Shown in pieces: positions 33,803-45,295 of a stretch of DNA of 64,000 nucleotides. Numbering within the stretch: position 1 is the stretch's first letter; each line of letters begins with the position of its first letter. The DNA is taken from assembly GCA_014529385.2 (NCBI GenBank), contig CM043944.1:54095268-54159267 (forward strand), written 5' to 3'. The DNA is from Adiantum capillus-veneris. Its lineage: Eukaryota; Streptophyta; Polypodiopsida; Polypodiales; Pteridaceae. The translations under genes were made by a program, and so were the position numbers. Below the pieces are notes generated by a model. The model saw nothing but the letters and a program-made list of their open reading frames with translations. It was not told where the DNA came from and searched no databases.

Positions 33803-35191
33803 ACAAACCTGTGCTCCACCGTCTATGTAGGCTTGTACCTACGTCCTCTTCTCTATAATCGCATCCACAAGCGGAAGAACATCTGTGAGGGTACCTACCC
33901 TCAAAGCCATGTTTTGCACCGCTTGCACATTACCCTTAGCCCTTGGCAGCCTGGTGCTAACACTTGTGGACCACTGCCTTCTTAACTTTGGATTTAAAGC
34001 TAACAAATGACCAAACATAATATTTGCCTTTTGATTTTGAACATCACTCACCAGATTGTACTCGAGATAGCCACGTCCTAGCTGGAAATCCGCTTGTTTG
34101 ATCTTGCGACGCCTTCTTTGTTTGCTAGGCTTGGGTTGCTCTCTATCTTCGTACACCTTCTCTTTGCCCTTGCGAGCTCTAGTTTCCCACTCTGTCTCTG
34201 TCTCTCTCTCAGATCTTGCTCTCTGATTGGCTAACACTTTGACATCCTGCTTGTCTACTCCTATGATGTTTACTCTTGGGACCTCACCTCCATTTTGTGG
34301 AGCTGGTTGCCCAGGGTTCTCCACCGCTTGCTCTCTTGGACCATTGCACTGTCCTTGACCTCGACCTCTACCAAAAAGCGGGTACATACCTCCTTTTTCT
34401 CTCTGCGGTTGAGGACAATCAGGCGCATAGTGCCCCTCTTCTCCACAATTATAACACCTACCTGGAAGTGGCCGTGCCCTACCCCTTGCTCCTCTTGGTT
34501 GTCCTCTATCTATGACACTGAGCTGCAACTCCTGCATTTGCTCGGACAAATCTTGCACCGTGCGCACCCAATTTTGCGGCACAACAACTACACCTTGGTT
34601 TCCATGATTATCTTCATGTGCAGTCTCTCTCGGACTCTGCGGTTGAACATGGGCCATCATCTCGTAGCCTGACACACCCTACTCTATCTTCTTCTTTATC
34701 TTTCTGCTCTTCGACCGTGCAATGGCTACCGCACCATTATAATTCCGTGGGCTCTCGAAATCAACTTTCTCTCTCACCTTGGGATGCAGACACGCCATAA
34801 ATTTGTTTAGCTTGAAGTAGTCTCCATTAGCCAATTGCATGGTTGCCACTAACTCTACCCAACACTCTTCAAAATGACCCAAAAACAAATTGAACTCTTC
34901 ACTTACATCTTGCTTAAGCGCCTTCAGCTTTGCATCCATCTCGACTAGGGAAGTCTCCTTGCGGAAGTCGTGAAGAAACCTCGCCCGTAGAGTCGGCCAT
35001 GCATGCTTCGGCTCACCTTCCAATGTATCGTATCATGCTTTAGCTCTACCACGCATCACCAAAGGAAAAGTCTGTATTTTTCTATCCTCATTCCGCATAC
35101 GCAACGATAGCATGTACAACTCGAAATCTGATATCCACTCGTCAGGGCTCTCTTCTTCTGTGAAAATCGGTTCGTAGCTTCTAGCTGCCAT
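33803..35191 (-). pseudogene. Tat-3 gag and protease start, broken by stops
   Basis: Starts at ATG 35191 (MAARSYEPIFTEEESPDEW). In-frame stops: TGA 35035-35033 (where a Trp codon is expected), TAG 34681-34679, and TAG at about 33838-33836. Blocks: EWISDFELYMLSLRMRNEDR, AWPTLRARFLHDFRKETSLV, FMACLHPKVREKV; CCHC knuckle CYNCGEEGHYAPDC (about 34455-34414); basic region; protease site YIDGGAQVCVM just after the last stop. Otherwise in one frame, so decay is mild. Confidence 0.85.
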
Positions 35192-35254
35192 GACTTCCAA
35201 CACAAAAAACCGCTTCTATTCAATCAACTAGGAGCAATCAGTGTGCTCCTCCAT

Positions 35255-35264
35255 GGGGGCACCA
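35255..35264 (-). promoter_or_regulatory. Primer-binding site of Tat-3
   Basis: TGGTGCCCCC on the minus strand, five bases after the LTR end at 35270. The shared stretch with Tat-1 extends to TGGTGCCCCCAYGGAGGAG. It does not match the initiator-Met site used by Gypsy-E and Gypsy-F. Confidence 0.65.
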
Positions 35265-35269
35265 GAAGA

Positions 35270-37441
35270 TGGAGAGGGGGAATGGGGGAACACGCCCAGC
35301 ACAAACAAAAGGGTCTCTCTATAGCTTAGCGTATTCACAACACCCCTATCCTCTCGGAAAACATCTTTGAACACACAACTCACACTAGCACACCACCGCC
35401 TGCTCAATTGCCACTGCTCACACACTCTACAAACCACCACACAAGATACACACTTCCACACAGCCAGCACCGAGGAGGGACATGAAAGCAGGAGAAAGAG
35501 AAGGGGGGAAGGGGAAACAATAGCACGGGAGGCAACTGTGGCTTGATTGCACTTCAAAAAACATATACACAGGCTTGCAATGCCATCACCATGACCATTT
35601 TCAAGCAAAAGTTACAAAGGGGCTAGCTTGCTAGAGAACTCCACTTTGCAGGCTTCAAATGGCACCTCAAAAGGCCAAGAAAAAGCCCCAAATTTGATCC
35701 ATTTTTGACTTTTATAGGGGGGCCTTTAATTTGGGAATTTGCAATCTAATTGGTCCACTTGGCATCTTGAATTGGTATCTTTTGGGAAGGGGCACCACCT
35801 TGCTCTATCTCTCTCTTCTTCACTCTTTGCACTTGGGGGGGGGGGGGGGGGGGGGGGGGGGGCATTAGCGATGTCGCTATTGCCCCTTGGCATTTCTTAT
35901 TTTTTATTTTTCATCTTTCACTTTTACCCTTTGTGGCCCCAACCTTGCACTGCTCCACATGTTTGACTTTGACTCCCATTTTCCTCTATCCGACTCCTCT
36001 CTAGCTCTTGTTGCTCTTTGGTTCACTATGTCTGCCTTGGCTTAGAGTTGTCCCTGCTCCTTTGGTCTTCCCCTTTGTCCGACCACTTGGCCTTGCTTGG
36101 CTTTGCCCACTTGACTGCCCTCGAACTCTCTTTCTCGTTCTCCCTATGATCCTTTCCTGCTGCTGTGGGACCTTTCCCTTACACGAGGGGGGGAGGCAAT
36201 AGAGATGTCGCTATTGCCCCCTCCCTTTTCCTCAAAAGTTTGGGTCTCTAAGCGCCGCGGGACCATCCCCCACTAGGGCTGCCACATCATCACCACCAAC
36301 TTGCCACCCGCACGGGCGCGCTCCTCCTAGCTGGCAAAAACCGCCACGCATGCGCCCTGCAGGGCCGCCGCCAAAACCGCCACATCTCTGTCTGCGCAGC
36401 TCCGGAGGCGCTCGCCACCATATCTCACGAGCTCAAGGAGCTCCACTCTCTCCTTCTCATGCTAATGAAGAGGCCACGATGCCGTATAGATACACAGTGC
36501 CAGCCGCTTCCGCCTCCGCATGTGGGATATTCCCCCTGCCACGTGACGGCAGCTCACGAGTCCTCCAAAAACCTCCTTTGATTACTCTAAAAAAACCTCT
36601 TAAAAACTTCTCATGGTGCCCCTTTTAACCTGCAACATCCACTTGCTCACCTGCTCAATGCACAATCCATCCAACCCTGTGGGAAGAACCCCTTGTTGAC
36701 TCCGGACCACCTGGACCTCGTTCTCCTTTGGCCTTAGTGTGCCTTCGAACAATTTGCGCAGAAAACCAAAAAATCGTATGGCACCCCGCTTTCATTTTTT
36801 AACTGCCGACTTTGACTTACAACAACTCCCTGTTCCGAGCTCTGATTCACGTTCCATCACTTCATGCTAACCCCACATGGTACATACTATCAGCGAGAAC
36901 GTTGGCGAGGCTGAAACGATGCCAGATGGCACCTTTCCCAATGCAATCAAGTGGGCTCAGACGCGGCCTCTGGAAAATCTTCTAATGGCCATAACTTGCC
37001 CTCTAGAGCTCCGATTTGCAATCCGAGAAGATAGGCATGCTCCACAACTTGAGCACTACACACATATGTACTGACATCAGCTTGGGCCACTTGTCCCCAG
37101 CTGCCTGATCCGTCGGGGATCTGCTCCACACTCTTTCTTTAAACTGCAATAACTAGAGCACCGGGGCTCCGTTTGACGAGCCGTATGGACCGGCTTCTAG
37201 AGCACACTGAGCACTACATTCTAGAGCTTTGACTTGGAATTCTGGACACCTTAACCAGCCATCCGATCTAGATCATTGCATAGCACTTTTTGGCCTAAAA
37301 AAGCCGCTTCAAGCATGCATTCCCGCTACCCTTTGGTTGCCTAGGGCTTTGGTACCTGCCCTAGCCTGCTGCACTGGACTCGACTTCACCCTTTTCCTGG
37401 CATAGACCACCTCTTAGCTTCGACCAGCTTTGGCTGCACCA
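35270..37441 (-). repeat. 5' LTR of Tat-3
   Basis: Partner of 27661-29902. Contains a 28-base G-run (35835-35862) directly before the first palindrome (35859-35886), and a second palindrome at about 36186-36225. Would hold the element promoter. Confidence 0.9.
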
Positions 37442-38193
37442 ACGTGTGTTCTAATCCTGATTATTGTTCAGCTGCTATCTTGATGGGTGCCTCTTCCTCG
37501 GCCTCGTTCATGACCTGTACCACATGCTCTTCCTCTTCCTCTGTTGTTGAAGAGGACCCATTGAAAATTGTTTCAACCCTGCATAGAGGAGTCTTCCTCA
37601 AGTTCCTTAATCTCTTCCACAATCAATAAGGACACTAAATCTGTAAACAAGGGAATGTTCTCTCAAAGATGGATTCCAATTTTAAACTGTTTGTACTTAG
37701 GACCCAAACCTCGCAGACAAACTTCTACTTTATCATCATCATCGACTGGAACACCAGTTGATGCAAGTGACTCACATATGTTCTTTATCTTCAGAAAATA
37801 GTCATTGATGGACATGTTTTTCTTCTACATATAGTATTCAGCTCAATCTTCAACTGTAGCTTCCTTTCCTTTGTGTTGGTTGCATCCAATGACAATAAAG
37901 TGTCCCAAGACTCCCTAAGAGATTGAGAATCTTGTATATACCCAGTCATAGTGTCCTGTACACTAAAAGAAAGCCAGTATATAACCTTCCAAGCTCCTTG
38001 GTTCCAATCTTTAAATGTCTTAATTTGCACAACTCTCGCACCTTCCTCTGGCAATGGTGGTGCTATCTCATGCTCTCCATCAATGTAGTTCCAATATCCT
38101 TTGCCCATAAGGAAATTGGTCATTTTGAACTTCCAAGCAGGGAACTAGCTTCTCACTAAGAACCTGGTTAAGCCTATCATTGTTAGACGACAT
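37442..38193 (-). pseudogene. Copia-C gag, N-terminal part
   Basis: Starts at ATG 38193 (MSSNNDRLNQVLSEKL). A frame change leads into 38123-37791 with MTNFLMGKGYWNYIDGEHE, NQGAWKVIYWLSFSVQD, SLRESWDTLLSLDATNTKER (UBN2/Copia Gag), then SINDYFLKIKNICESLAS and VCLRGLGPKYKQF. Several stops follow. The Gly/Arg-rich linker is cut at 37441 by Tat-3. Confidence 0.75.
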
Positions 38194-39720
38194 GTTTTCA
38201 ACCCTTCACATAGTCTCCGTGCAACCTGCTAAAAATAGTCACTTACCACATGTAACCACAGTCTGCGTACATACACGTTTTTCACTATACTATATAGTAC
38301 CTATGCACAACACAACCCAACCAATGCTTTCTGCACCACCTATATGCAGATCTGCGAAATATCGAACCTTAGTGTTTCTGCATGTGAACACACTCTAACT
38401 CCAAAACGGGGGTCGAAACACGCCCTAATGGAAATCTGACTGCACAATGTAGTCCAAAGGACTGAATAGAACCCTTAGATGCACATTCTCCAAGAAGAAT
38501 TAATTCAATCAAAGATCATCGTCGACTGCTCTTGGGAATACTGAAGCCGCTTCCTAGAGTGCTCCTGGTTGCTGCTCCAAGTTCCTTAGAGACAACCAGT
38601 CAAGCAATGCATCGTGTCCTTGCACCAAGGGGATATCCTTACATGTATACTTCTCCACAGAAACAAATTCAAATTTTTTTCATGTAAGAAAATGACCAAT
38701 GAGCACCTGGTAAATCCAAAAAATTGATTTTTTTTGAATCGCACACCTAGCAAGTTAACCAAAAGACAACCTTGGTAGTTGCTCATGTATGGTCATTGTA
38801 TCTAAACCCACGGGATTTGTGGGTATTGCTACAAAAAATGATACATATACTCACTATGTCACTCTCTATCAAACTCCTCCGTGCTTTCATTTTTGACATC
38901 CTCCTCCTTTTGGACATTATTGACAATACTCACAAAAATGAAACAACATCTACAAATATCACACTTTTTAAAAGATCTAGACCACAAGACATAGAGTACC
39001 ATATGGGTGGTCATAGGAATGGTACTCTATGCCTTGTGATCTCACTTTTTAAAAAGATTCTAATGTAATCTTGTACAAATTACTATCATGTTCATCTTTC
39101 TTTTCTGCAAAGAGCTGCTTTTCTCTCTCAAAACCATTTCCTTTGTTCATATCTAGCCACCACATGCAATTATGCAGTTCCCAAATATGAGTAGCAATGC
39201 ATTTTGAGGAGAATACATGGTAATCTCCTCACGTTTGAAGGCAACCCATTCCCCCCCCCTAGCAAGCACCAAAGATATGATATCTTCCTTTTTCAAAATA
39301 GAAAAAATATACACACAACATTAGAAAAACATCTTCATTACAAGAAAAACAAAGAATAGTTCCTCTATTACCAGCTATGTTTGCTAAATCAAACTTCTTA
39401 AGGCCTTTGATGTCAAGGTCTTTGTCTTGCAACTCAACCATTCCTTCTAGTGGGAATATAGCCTTTTTGGCCTCTAAATAATCGTCAAAGAAAGGCATCT
39501 CTTCTAGGTAGCACCATGTATGAGGTCATTCAAATTTGGCATTGCCTTGTGCCATATCCTCTCCAACATGCTCTTTTTTAATCACTTGTAAAGATTACAT
39601 ATGTAGGCACCAACAGCTAGAATTCCTCTCAATATTAGACTTTTAGTGAAGAGAGGCCTTACACTCAAAACAAGTGATCTTTGTGAGGTGCTGCAAAAAG
39701 CAGTCTTTCTTGCTTTACTA
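38194..39720. other. Copia-C leader/LTR region and spacer, no gene seen
   Basis: Should include the 5' LTR of Copia-C, but the ends were not recognised. A strong hairpin lies at 38983-39038. The other open frames here are short and without family. Confidence 0.4.
38983..39038. repeat. Short perfect-type hairpin
   Basis: Left arm CACAAGACATAGAGTACCAT (38983-39002) and right arm ATGGTACTCTATGCCTTGTG (39019-39038) pair over 20 bp with one mismatch, loop 16 bases. Outside the arms, CACTTTTTAAAAGATCTAG and ATCTCACTTTTTAAAAAGAT also pair in part. Could be a tiny MITE or a small-RNA type hairpin. Confidence 0.6.
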
Positions 39721-42580
39721 TGTCATAAAAACTAATATCTAACCAACCCAAATGATTCTCTCATATTAACACTAGAATGGTAACATGACACTTTTGTGTC
39801 CAGTTAAGTGACCATTTTGCTTGAATTATTTGAAGAGTATGAAAATGAATTTCTAGGTGCTATATATCCACAAAGTTGCCTTATGAGCTCAAAAAAAATT
39901 AGCATTTTTTTTGGAGTATCGATCTCACCATTAACCTTACTCTTGCACAACATTTTTGAACCTAAATTGTGTGAAAAAACGGGTCCTGTTTTTGGCTTTT
40001 TTTCAATTGTTGGCAACTATACCACTCTAAACTTCATGTTTGTGAGGTTTAGATGGCTAGAGGTTAGGCCTTCATAGTTCTCAACATGTTTTGATGCTTG
40101 TAGGGAGAGCTAAGTGTTAAAATTGAAAGTTATGACCAATTTACAAGAATTGCATAATCCTGTTTTTTGGCCAAAATGAGCACTTTTATGATTTTTTGGG
40201 TGGCTTTCTTGATATCCAAATTCAATTTTGATTGTGTAAGTGTAATGTATAACAAAAAGGTAATCTTCCTTGAGTTTTGGGGGACCTAATATGCTATATA
40301 CCATAGTATATAATGATGGTTGAGTTTTTTGATTGCTGAAGAATACGATACATTTTAGAGTAGCAAGTATAAATTTCTCAATATTGCTAGTTTCTTAGGC
40401 CAATTGTGTGTATTTTGTAGGTAGTAACCATATCTAATCATAGACTATAAACTTGGCTAGATATTGAGTAGTTTCTATGGGTTTCTAGAGGTCAGAATGC
40501 TAAACCCAGTTTTTTCATGTTTGCTGTATTTAGCACTTTATCATTGCCCCCAAGGTTCCAATTATAAGAGATCCATTATCCTTTTGACATGCTCCATGGC
40601 TCCTTTTGAATCCAAAGGCCCAAAGGGAACTAAGAAAACATGTATATAGTATCTGTATTGAGCGTGACTATAGAAACTTTGATGATAGGTCCGCAGAATG
40701 GCAAAAATGCAACTTTTTTGTACCTATTTTTTTTGCCCAAAAAAGAATTAGTGAGGTAAAAGTAACCATATGTTTTGGTCACCAACCCATTGAAGTTAAC
40801 GGGGCATTTTATCTCATGTCCTACAAAAATCCCCACTCTTATTTATATGCAGTCAACCGTAAGAAATTGCTGTTTTGGGCAAAATGCACTGGTCCATCAA
40901 CTTTGGAGACTTGTAGTTACCAAGGGATGAGAAAAATTACAAGTTTCTCATTTTTTCCATATGTAGTAGTTACTGAACTATAAGCTCATGAAAGGATTTT
41001 TCAAAATGAGTGGATCTAATATGGTTTTGGAAATTTTTCCCAAAACCCTGAAAGGACACTTTTATGTCCTGTTAGGTTACCATTCTAGTGTTAAACTGAT
41101 CACTTACTATGGGAGAATAAACGGGAACAAGGGTTAAGATATTGAGATGTGCTTATAGATATATCTCAACACGGGGCCAATAGAAAAGGGGCCCAAATGA
41201 GATATGGTCTATCAAAGAGAAAGTCTAGCCAATGGAGCATAAGACCTTAGGGTTAGCTTCCTTGAAGACCTCCAATTATGTGTGTAAAAGTCCTTTGACC
41301 TTAGGTAAGCTAGGGTTGAGCTTGAGGCGAGAACCCAACCCAGCTCGAGGTGCTTGTCCTGCTTGATGACTAAGGCGCTTGAAGTGCTTGATGATTGAGA
41401 TGCTTGCGGTGCTTGACATGCTTGAGATGCTAGGGCTGTACTTGAGGTGAGAACCCAGCCCAAGCTTAAAGTGCTTAAGGGCCAAGCTTGTGGTGGGAAC
41501 TGGGCCTATGCATGAGGGGCTTGAGGTGTCAAAAAGTCAAATATTCAATCCCTACAAGGAGGGGGCAAGCCCTACATGAGGGGGGATGGGAGAGAACACT
41601 CACACACTCACACAAGGCATGCATGGTACAAAGAAAGCAAAAGGGACACTTGTCAAGTTCCTCCTCATGTTGCCCTCATGGTGTGCCTGAAGCCTATTGG
41701 TTCGCCACCCAAGGGGTCCAATGATAATGTAGGAGATTTATTTAATTGATTTTGAATTTATCAAGTCCTCTCTCTCAAAGGGGAAAGGGGGACACTTGTC
41801 CCAAGGCTACCCTTGCTGCTTGTAATGCCTCTTGCTTGTGATTGAGGGGTCCAATGAGCTTCAAGCATGAGCTACAAGGGGGGGTCGACCCAAGCTAGCT
41901 AGGGGGTATACTCACCCATACACACTCAAAAACACTCTCATGGTGTGCTATGCAAGGTGCAAGAGCTCCATCTCCTTCTCCAAGCTCCTTGAGAAGTTGA
42001 GAGCCTACACCAACACTCTTGGCTATGAATGCAAATCCCACCAAGAGCTATGTTTCATTGCTTAAGCTTGCCATCTTCTCCATCTTCATTACTAGCTATT
42101 ATGTATGCTAAGAAAAAAGAGTGATGATAAGTGAGGAACTATTTCTTTCTCCTATGGAATACTTCTTCTTCCTCTTCCCTACCCTCATTCCCTGCTAGCT
42201 CTCTCCACCTTCAAAGGTGTTTGAGGTCTTGGGACTGAGGCTTGGGATAGTCAATGCTTTCCACAAGTTTATGTTATGCTTATTTCAAGAAGGCTAATGG
42301 TTTATTGCAAGTGGATTAATTACTTCATGCAAGTAGAATAATTTTATTGCAAGGTAGATTAGCCTTTTGGAGGGGGACCGGCTCCACATAAATCCGGTTC
42401 TCAACTGTTGTCATATTCTCTAAACTCTCTTGCTTGCAAAAGTATTGCTCATGCCTAGTTGATTAAGTGCTATGATTCAGTTGCTACTACAAATTAAGTT
42501 CACCCTCTATGCTCTCAAAGTTGCTCATTCTATTTCTCTTAATTCCGCTATTCTCTAAGTTTATAGGCCATTTCCATTAA
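39721..42580 (+). repeat. 5' LTR of Gypsy-E (contains a TIR element)
   Basis: Without the inserted element (39770-41090 plus one TTAA) the LTR is about 1535 bp and matches 46783-48601. It lacks a segment of about 250 bp present in the 3' LTR (near 48137-48390). Confidence 0.85.
39770..41090. mobile_element. TTAA-flanked TIR element, non-autonomous (piggyBac-like target site)
   Basis: 1321 bp with perfect 15-bp terminal inverted repeats CACTAGAATGGTAAC (39770-39784) and GTTACCATTCTAGTG (41076-41090). TTAA stands on both sides (39766-39769 and 41091-41094). The partner LTR at about 46826-46835 reads CATATTAAATTGA, the empty site with one TTAA. Subterminal small palindromes: GACAC-TTTT-GTGTC (39788-39801) and GGACA-CTTTTA-TGTCC (41054-41069). 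Open frames inside (for example 39808-40077) are not recognisable transposases, so the element seems non-autonomous. A TTAA duplication is the hallmark of piggyBac-type transposons; the TIR start CACTA could suggest CACTA elements, but those make 3-bp duplications, and the 3-bp flanks here (TAA and TTA) differ. Confidence 0.8.
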
Positions 42581-42581
42581 T

Positions 42582-42593
42582 TGGTATCGGAGC
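42582..42593 (+). promoter_or_regulatory. Primer-binding site of Gypsy-E
   Basis: TGGTATCGGAGC directly after the 5' LTR, one base from the plant initiator-tRNA-Met complement TGGTATCAGAGC. Confidence 0.8.
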
Positions 42594-42996
42594 ATTTGGT
42601 TTTTCTTTTCTTGCTTAAGAAGAGAGGTCCTTAAGTAGCCTATAAATGGTTGATATTGTTAATTATATTAGGGTAAGTGGAACTGGGATCTATTATCAAT
42701 TTTGTTGAGCCCCACTATGTAGGATATGGTGCACACCTCGGGAGATTTGGACTTAATAATGGAGTCTTTTTAGACTTGCCTATGGCTTTACCATTAGTGA
42801 GCCATAAGAAGTCCAAAAGGAGCTAACCCTTGGCAACTCTGCTATGTTAGAGCTACTCCACTACTCTTTATAATTAACCACTTTGAGCCGTGGGTGTAGA
42901 TACTTAAGAGCCAAATTTTCAAAGGCTAAGAGGAGTAGCTATTAAAGTTTTGACTTGCCAAAGAGTATACTAAGTAATCACATAAGTTTAATTAGC

Positions 42997-44127
42997 ATGG
43001 CTAACGATAACCAAGAGAGTAGAATGAACATTGATAACTTTGATTTTGCACATGAAGTTGCTAATGACGATGCTCCCATGTTTATCAATTGTCTTGTTTC
43101 TAAGCTGCAACAAGCTATGGGAAACCCAGCCCTACAGGGTGAAGTTGGTCACCCTCTTGGTCTGACAAAAAGTAAGAGAGATACCAAAAGAAGGAAAAGG
43201 AGAGAAACTTGGTCACCCTCTTCTCCATCTTCATAACCTTCCTCATATTCCAATGAAGGTAGTGGCTCTTCTCTTAAAAGAGCCCAAGAGGAAAGGCCAT
43301 CGCAAGTCCTATCCGGTATGGAGAAGGTCCAAGAAGCTGAAGAAGTTCAAGGAGGGAGGAAAGAACACCACTTTCCTTACCTATGATTCCACCTTTGGTG
43401 CTACGGACAAGATCTTGGCCTTCATCCAATAGTTTGATGTGGCCTTTGGTTATGAGGGCTTCATGGAGTCCTCTAAACTGCATCGGGTATCTATGCATTT
43501 CCAGAGCTCCGACCGTCAATGGTGGGCTAGCCTACTAGCCCAAAGAAAAGCTCCAAGGACATGGAAGGCTTTAAGAGCCTCCATCATGAAACAATTTCTG
43601 GCAAGCAACATTAAAGACAATGTCCTCATGGAATGGCAAACCTTGAAACTCTCTCCCTACGAGTCTACCTAGAAGTATGTAGATAAGTTTTGGGATTTAC
43701 TTCTCAAAGCCACTATCTACAAAATGTAGACTTTGGGGAGCAGAAGAAACAATTTTGTGCGGGTCTTTCTGAAGAGATGGCCGAGTATATTAACTTGCAA
43801 AGGCCTAGTACCATATCGGCGGTCATACACCATACTATGGTCACCTCTGAAATCAATTCCCAACAAGGGGTTATGAGAAACTCTAAGCCCATGGAAGTGA
43901 AGGATCAAAATGAGCACTGAGGAATAATGCTCAAACTTCCTCCAAAGGCAACTCTAGCAACAACGATAACAAAGCTAAGGAAAAAGGAGTCTATAAAGGT
44001 AAGAATAGATTCTCTCCAATAGAGCTAGAGTGTTATTGTAAGGATAACAAATGCTACAAGTGTGGACAAAAGGGGCATGTCTATCGTTCTTGTCCCCAAA
44101 GAAATGCACGCAACGAGCCGCCTTGAG
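42997..44127 (+). pseudogene. Gypsy-E gag, broken
   Basis: Starts MANDNQESRMNIDNF. Parts: Lys/Arg-rich KSKRDTKRRKRRE (to 43236), Gag domain in 43439-43672 (QWWASLLAQRKAPRTWKALR, MKQFLASNIKDNVLMEWQTL) and CCHC zinc knuckle CYKCGQKGHVYRSC (44052-44093) before a TGA at 44125-44127. At least three frameshifts or stops. Confidence 0.75.
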
Positions 44128-44197
44128 TTTCTATGCTGGAAACTCCAAAAGAGGATGCTCATAGAAAGAGGCTTTCATTTTTCCTATCCTAGGAGAT

Positions 44198-44820
44198 ATG
44201 TACATACATGTTTATGAGTTGGGTAGCATCCTATCCCTTGTAAATATGCATGCTTTTCACAAGTTAATGAAAATCTATATTTTCATATACATGATTTCTG
44301 TTAGAAAGTCTGTAAATGAATTTAATGTTTCAACCAGTAATAATAAAAAAGACGGGAATCAAGAGGAATTAGAGTTGTTTAAATTCCTAAATGGATTCCA
44401 AAATGTTTTTATTGATGATACCCCCGTGCGCTATCTCCACAATGAGGGGTCAATGGCCATGCAATGGAGCTTCTACCACAAAGATAGTGCCTAATAAGCC
44501 TCCTTATTGAGCTTTATAAGCTCCACAAGAGGATTTCAAAAGGAAATAGCATGAACTGGTAAGTTTTGAGAGAGATTAGGCTTTCTTCTAACTGTATGGA
44601 TCCACAAACGGTAGAGGCAATAAAAAGATGGCCTTATCCAAGGAGTCTACATGAGTTGCGAAGCTCTAAAGGCATGAGTGCATACTAGAGATGCTTCATA
44701 GAAACATTTCATGCTTATAGCAAGTCCAATAGATGACTTAACGAAAAAGAACGTTAAGTATACATGGACTGCAAAGAGAGCAAAATACTTTTGAAAAGTT
44801 CAAAGAGAAACTTATCTCTC
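44198..44820 (+). pseudogene. Gypsy-E RT remnants (core deleted)
   Basis: 44198-44494 holds the spacer before RT (LFKFLNGFQNVFIDDTPVRY; the usual block is L-x-EF-x-DVFPDDLP). Then about 44590-44710: DPQTVEAIKRWPYPRSLHEL and KGMSAY, the sequence that normally follows the RT thumb. The catalytic RT core expected between them is absent, so an internal deletion near 44545-44580 is inferred. Then KYTWTAKRAKYF and the RNase H approach. Confidence 0.6.
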
Positions 44821-45295
44821 AACTTATGCTTACACTACAGGATCTCTCAAAGCTATTTGAGGTCCAATGTAGTGCTTGGATGATTGTCTTCGAGCAAAAC
44901 TTTGCTTCAAGAAGGGAATACCATAGTAGACAAGATTCAAAGACTCAAATCCAATGAGCGAATATGGACATATACAAAAGGAGCTACAAGCTGTTTTACA
45001 TGCCGTAGATACATGGAAGTACTTATTGAGGACTCCATCCATGATGCAAACCAAGCTATCCGACAAACAAATGAGGTGGGAGAGTTTCTTTTTGCAATTT
45101 AATTTTTACATTGCTCACATTGCTGGCAAGCATAATCATGTAGCTGATGCACTTTCACGATGGCCAAGGGTAGATAGGGTATCAATAGCAAGTTACAATT
45201 ACTATTTTATGTTAGTTAAATATTCTATTAACCCAGACTTTAGGGATATGATAATAGCCTTTACAAATGGAAGAAAAAAGAACCACTCACGTTAG
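44821..45295 (+). pseudogene. Gypsy-E RNase H remnant
   Basis: 44954-45295 encodes YGHIQKELQAVLHAVDTWKY, QMRWESFFLQFNFYIAHIAG and KHNHVADALSRWP, the standard end of Gypsy RNase H. The first part (CSAWMIVFEQNFASR) is in another frame. Confidence 0.7.

Larger units (their letters stand above)
27661..37441 (-). mobile_element. Tat-3: complete but mutated Tat-like Gypsy element
   Basis: Two LTRs, 27661-29902 (2242 bp) and 35270-37441 (2172 bp), both running TGGAGAGG...GCACCA on the plus strand and very similar along their length. Target duplication ACGT on both sides. Minus-strand interior: priming site (35264-35255), gag (35191-33839), protease/RT (33860-32210), two RNase H domains (32261-31320), integrase (31323-30106). 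No accessory ORFs precede gag, unlike Tat-1 and Tat-2. About four stops and a few frameshifts break the polyprotein. Inserted in Copia-C gag. Confidence 0.9.
26371..38193 (-). mobile_element. Copia-C: Ty1/Copia element split by Tat-3
   Basis: Minus strand. The gag N-terminal part is at 38193-37442; the zinc knuckle, protease, pre-integrase and integrase are at 27660-26371. The two pieces are joined in order if the 9.8-kb Tat-3 is taken out at the ACGT duplication (27657-27660 and 37442-37445). RT and RNase H are missing on the left. Its 5' LTR should lie right of 38193 but was not delimited. Confidence 0.8.

Noticed and set aside
39808-40077. ORF inside the TTAA element as a transposase
   Set aside because: 89 residues with no DDD/E-type motif or zinc finger visible; too short for a transposase.
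39770-41090. CACTA (EnSpm) assignment for the TIR element
   Set aside because: The ends begin CACTA, but the 3-bp flanks differ (TAA and TTA) while TTAA is duplicated and the empty site has one TTAA.
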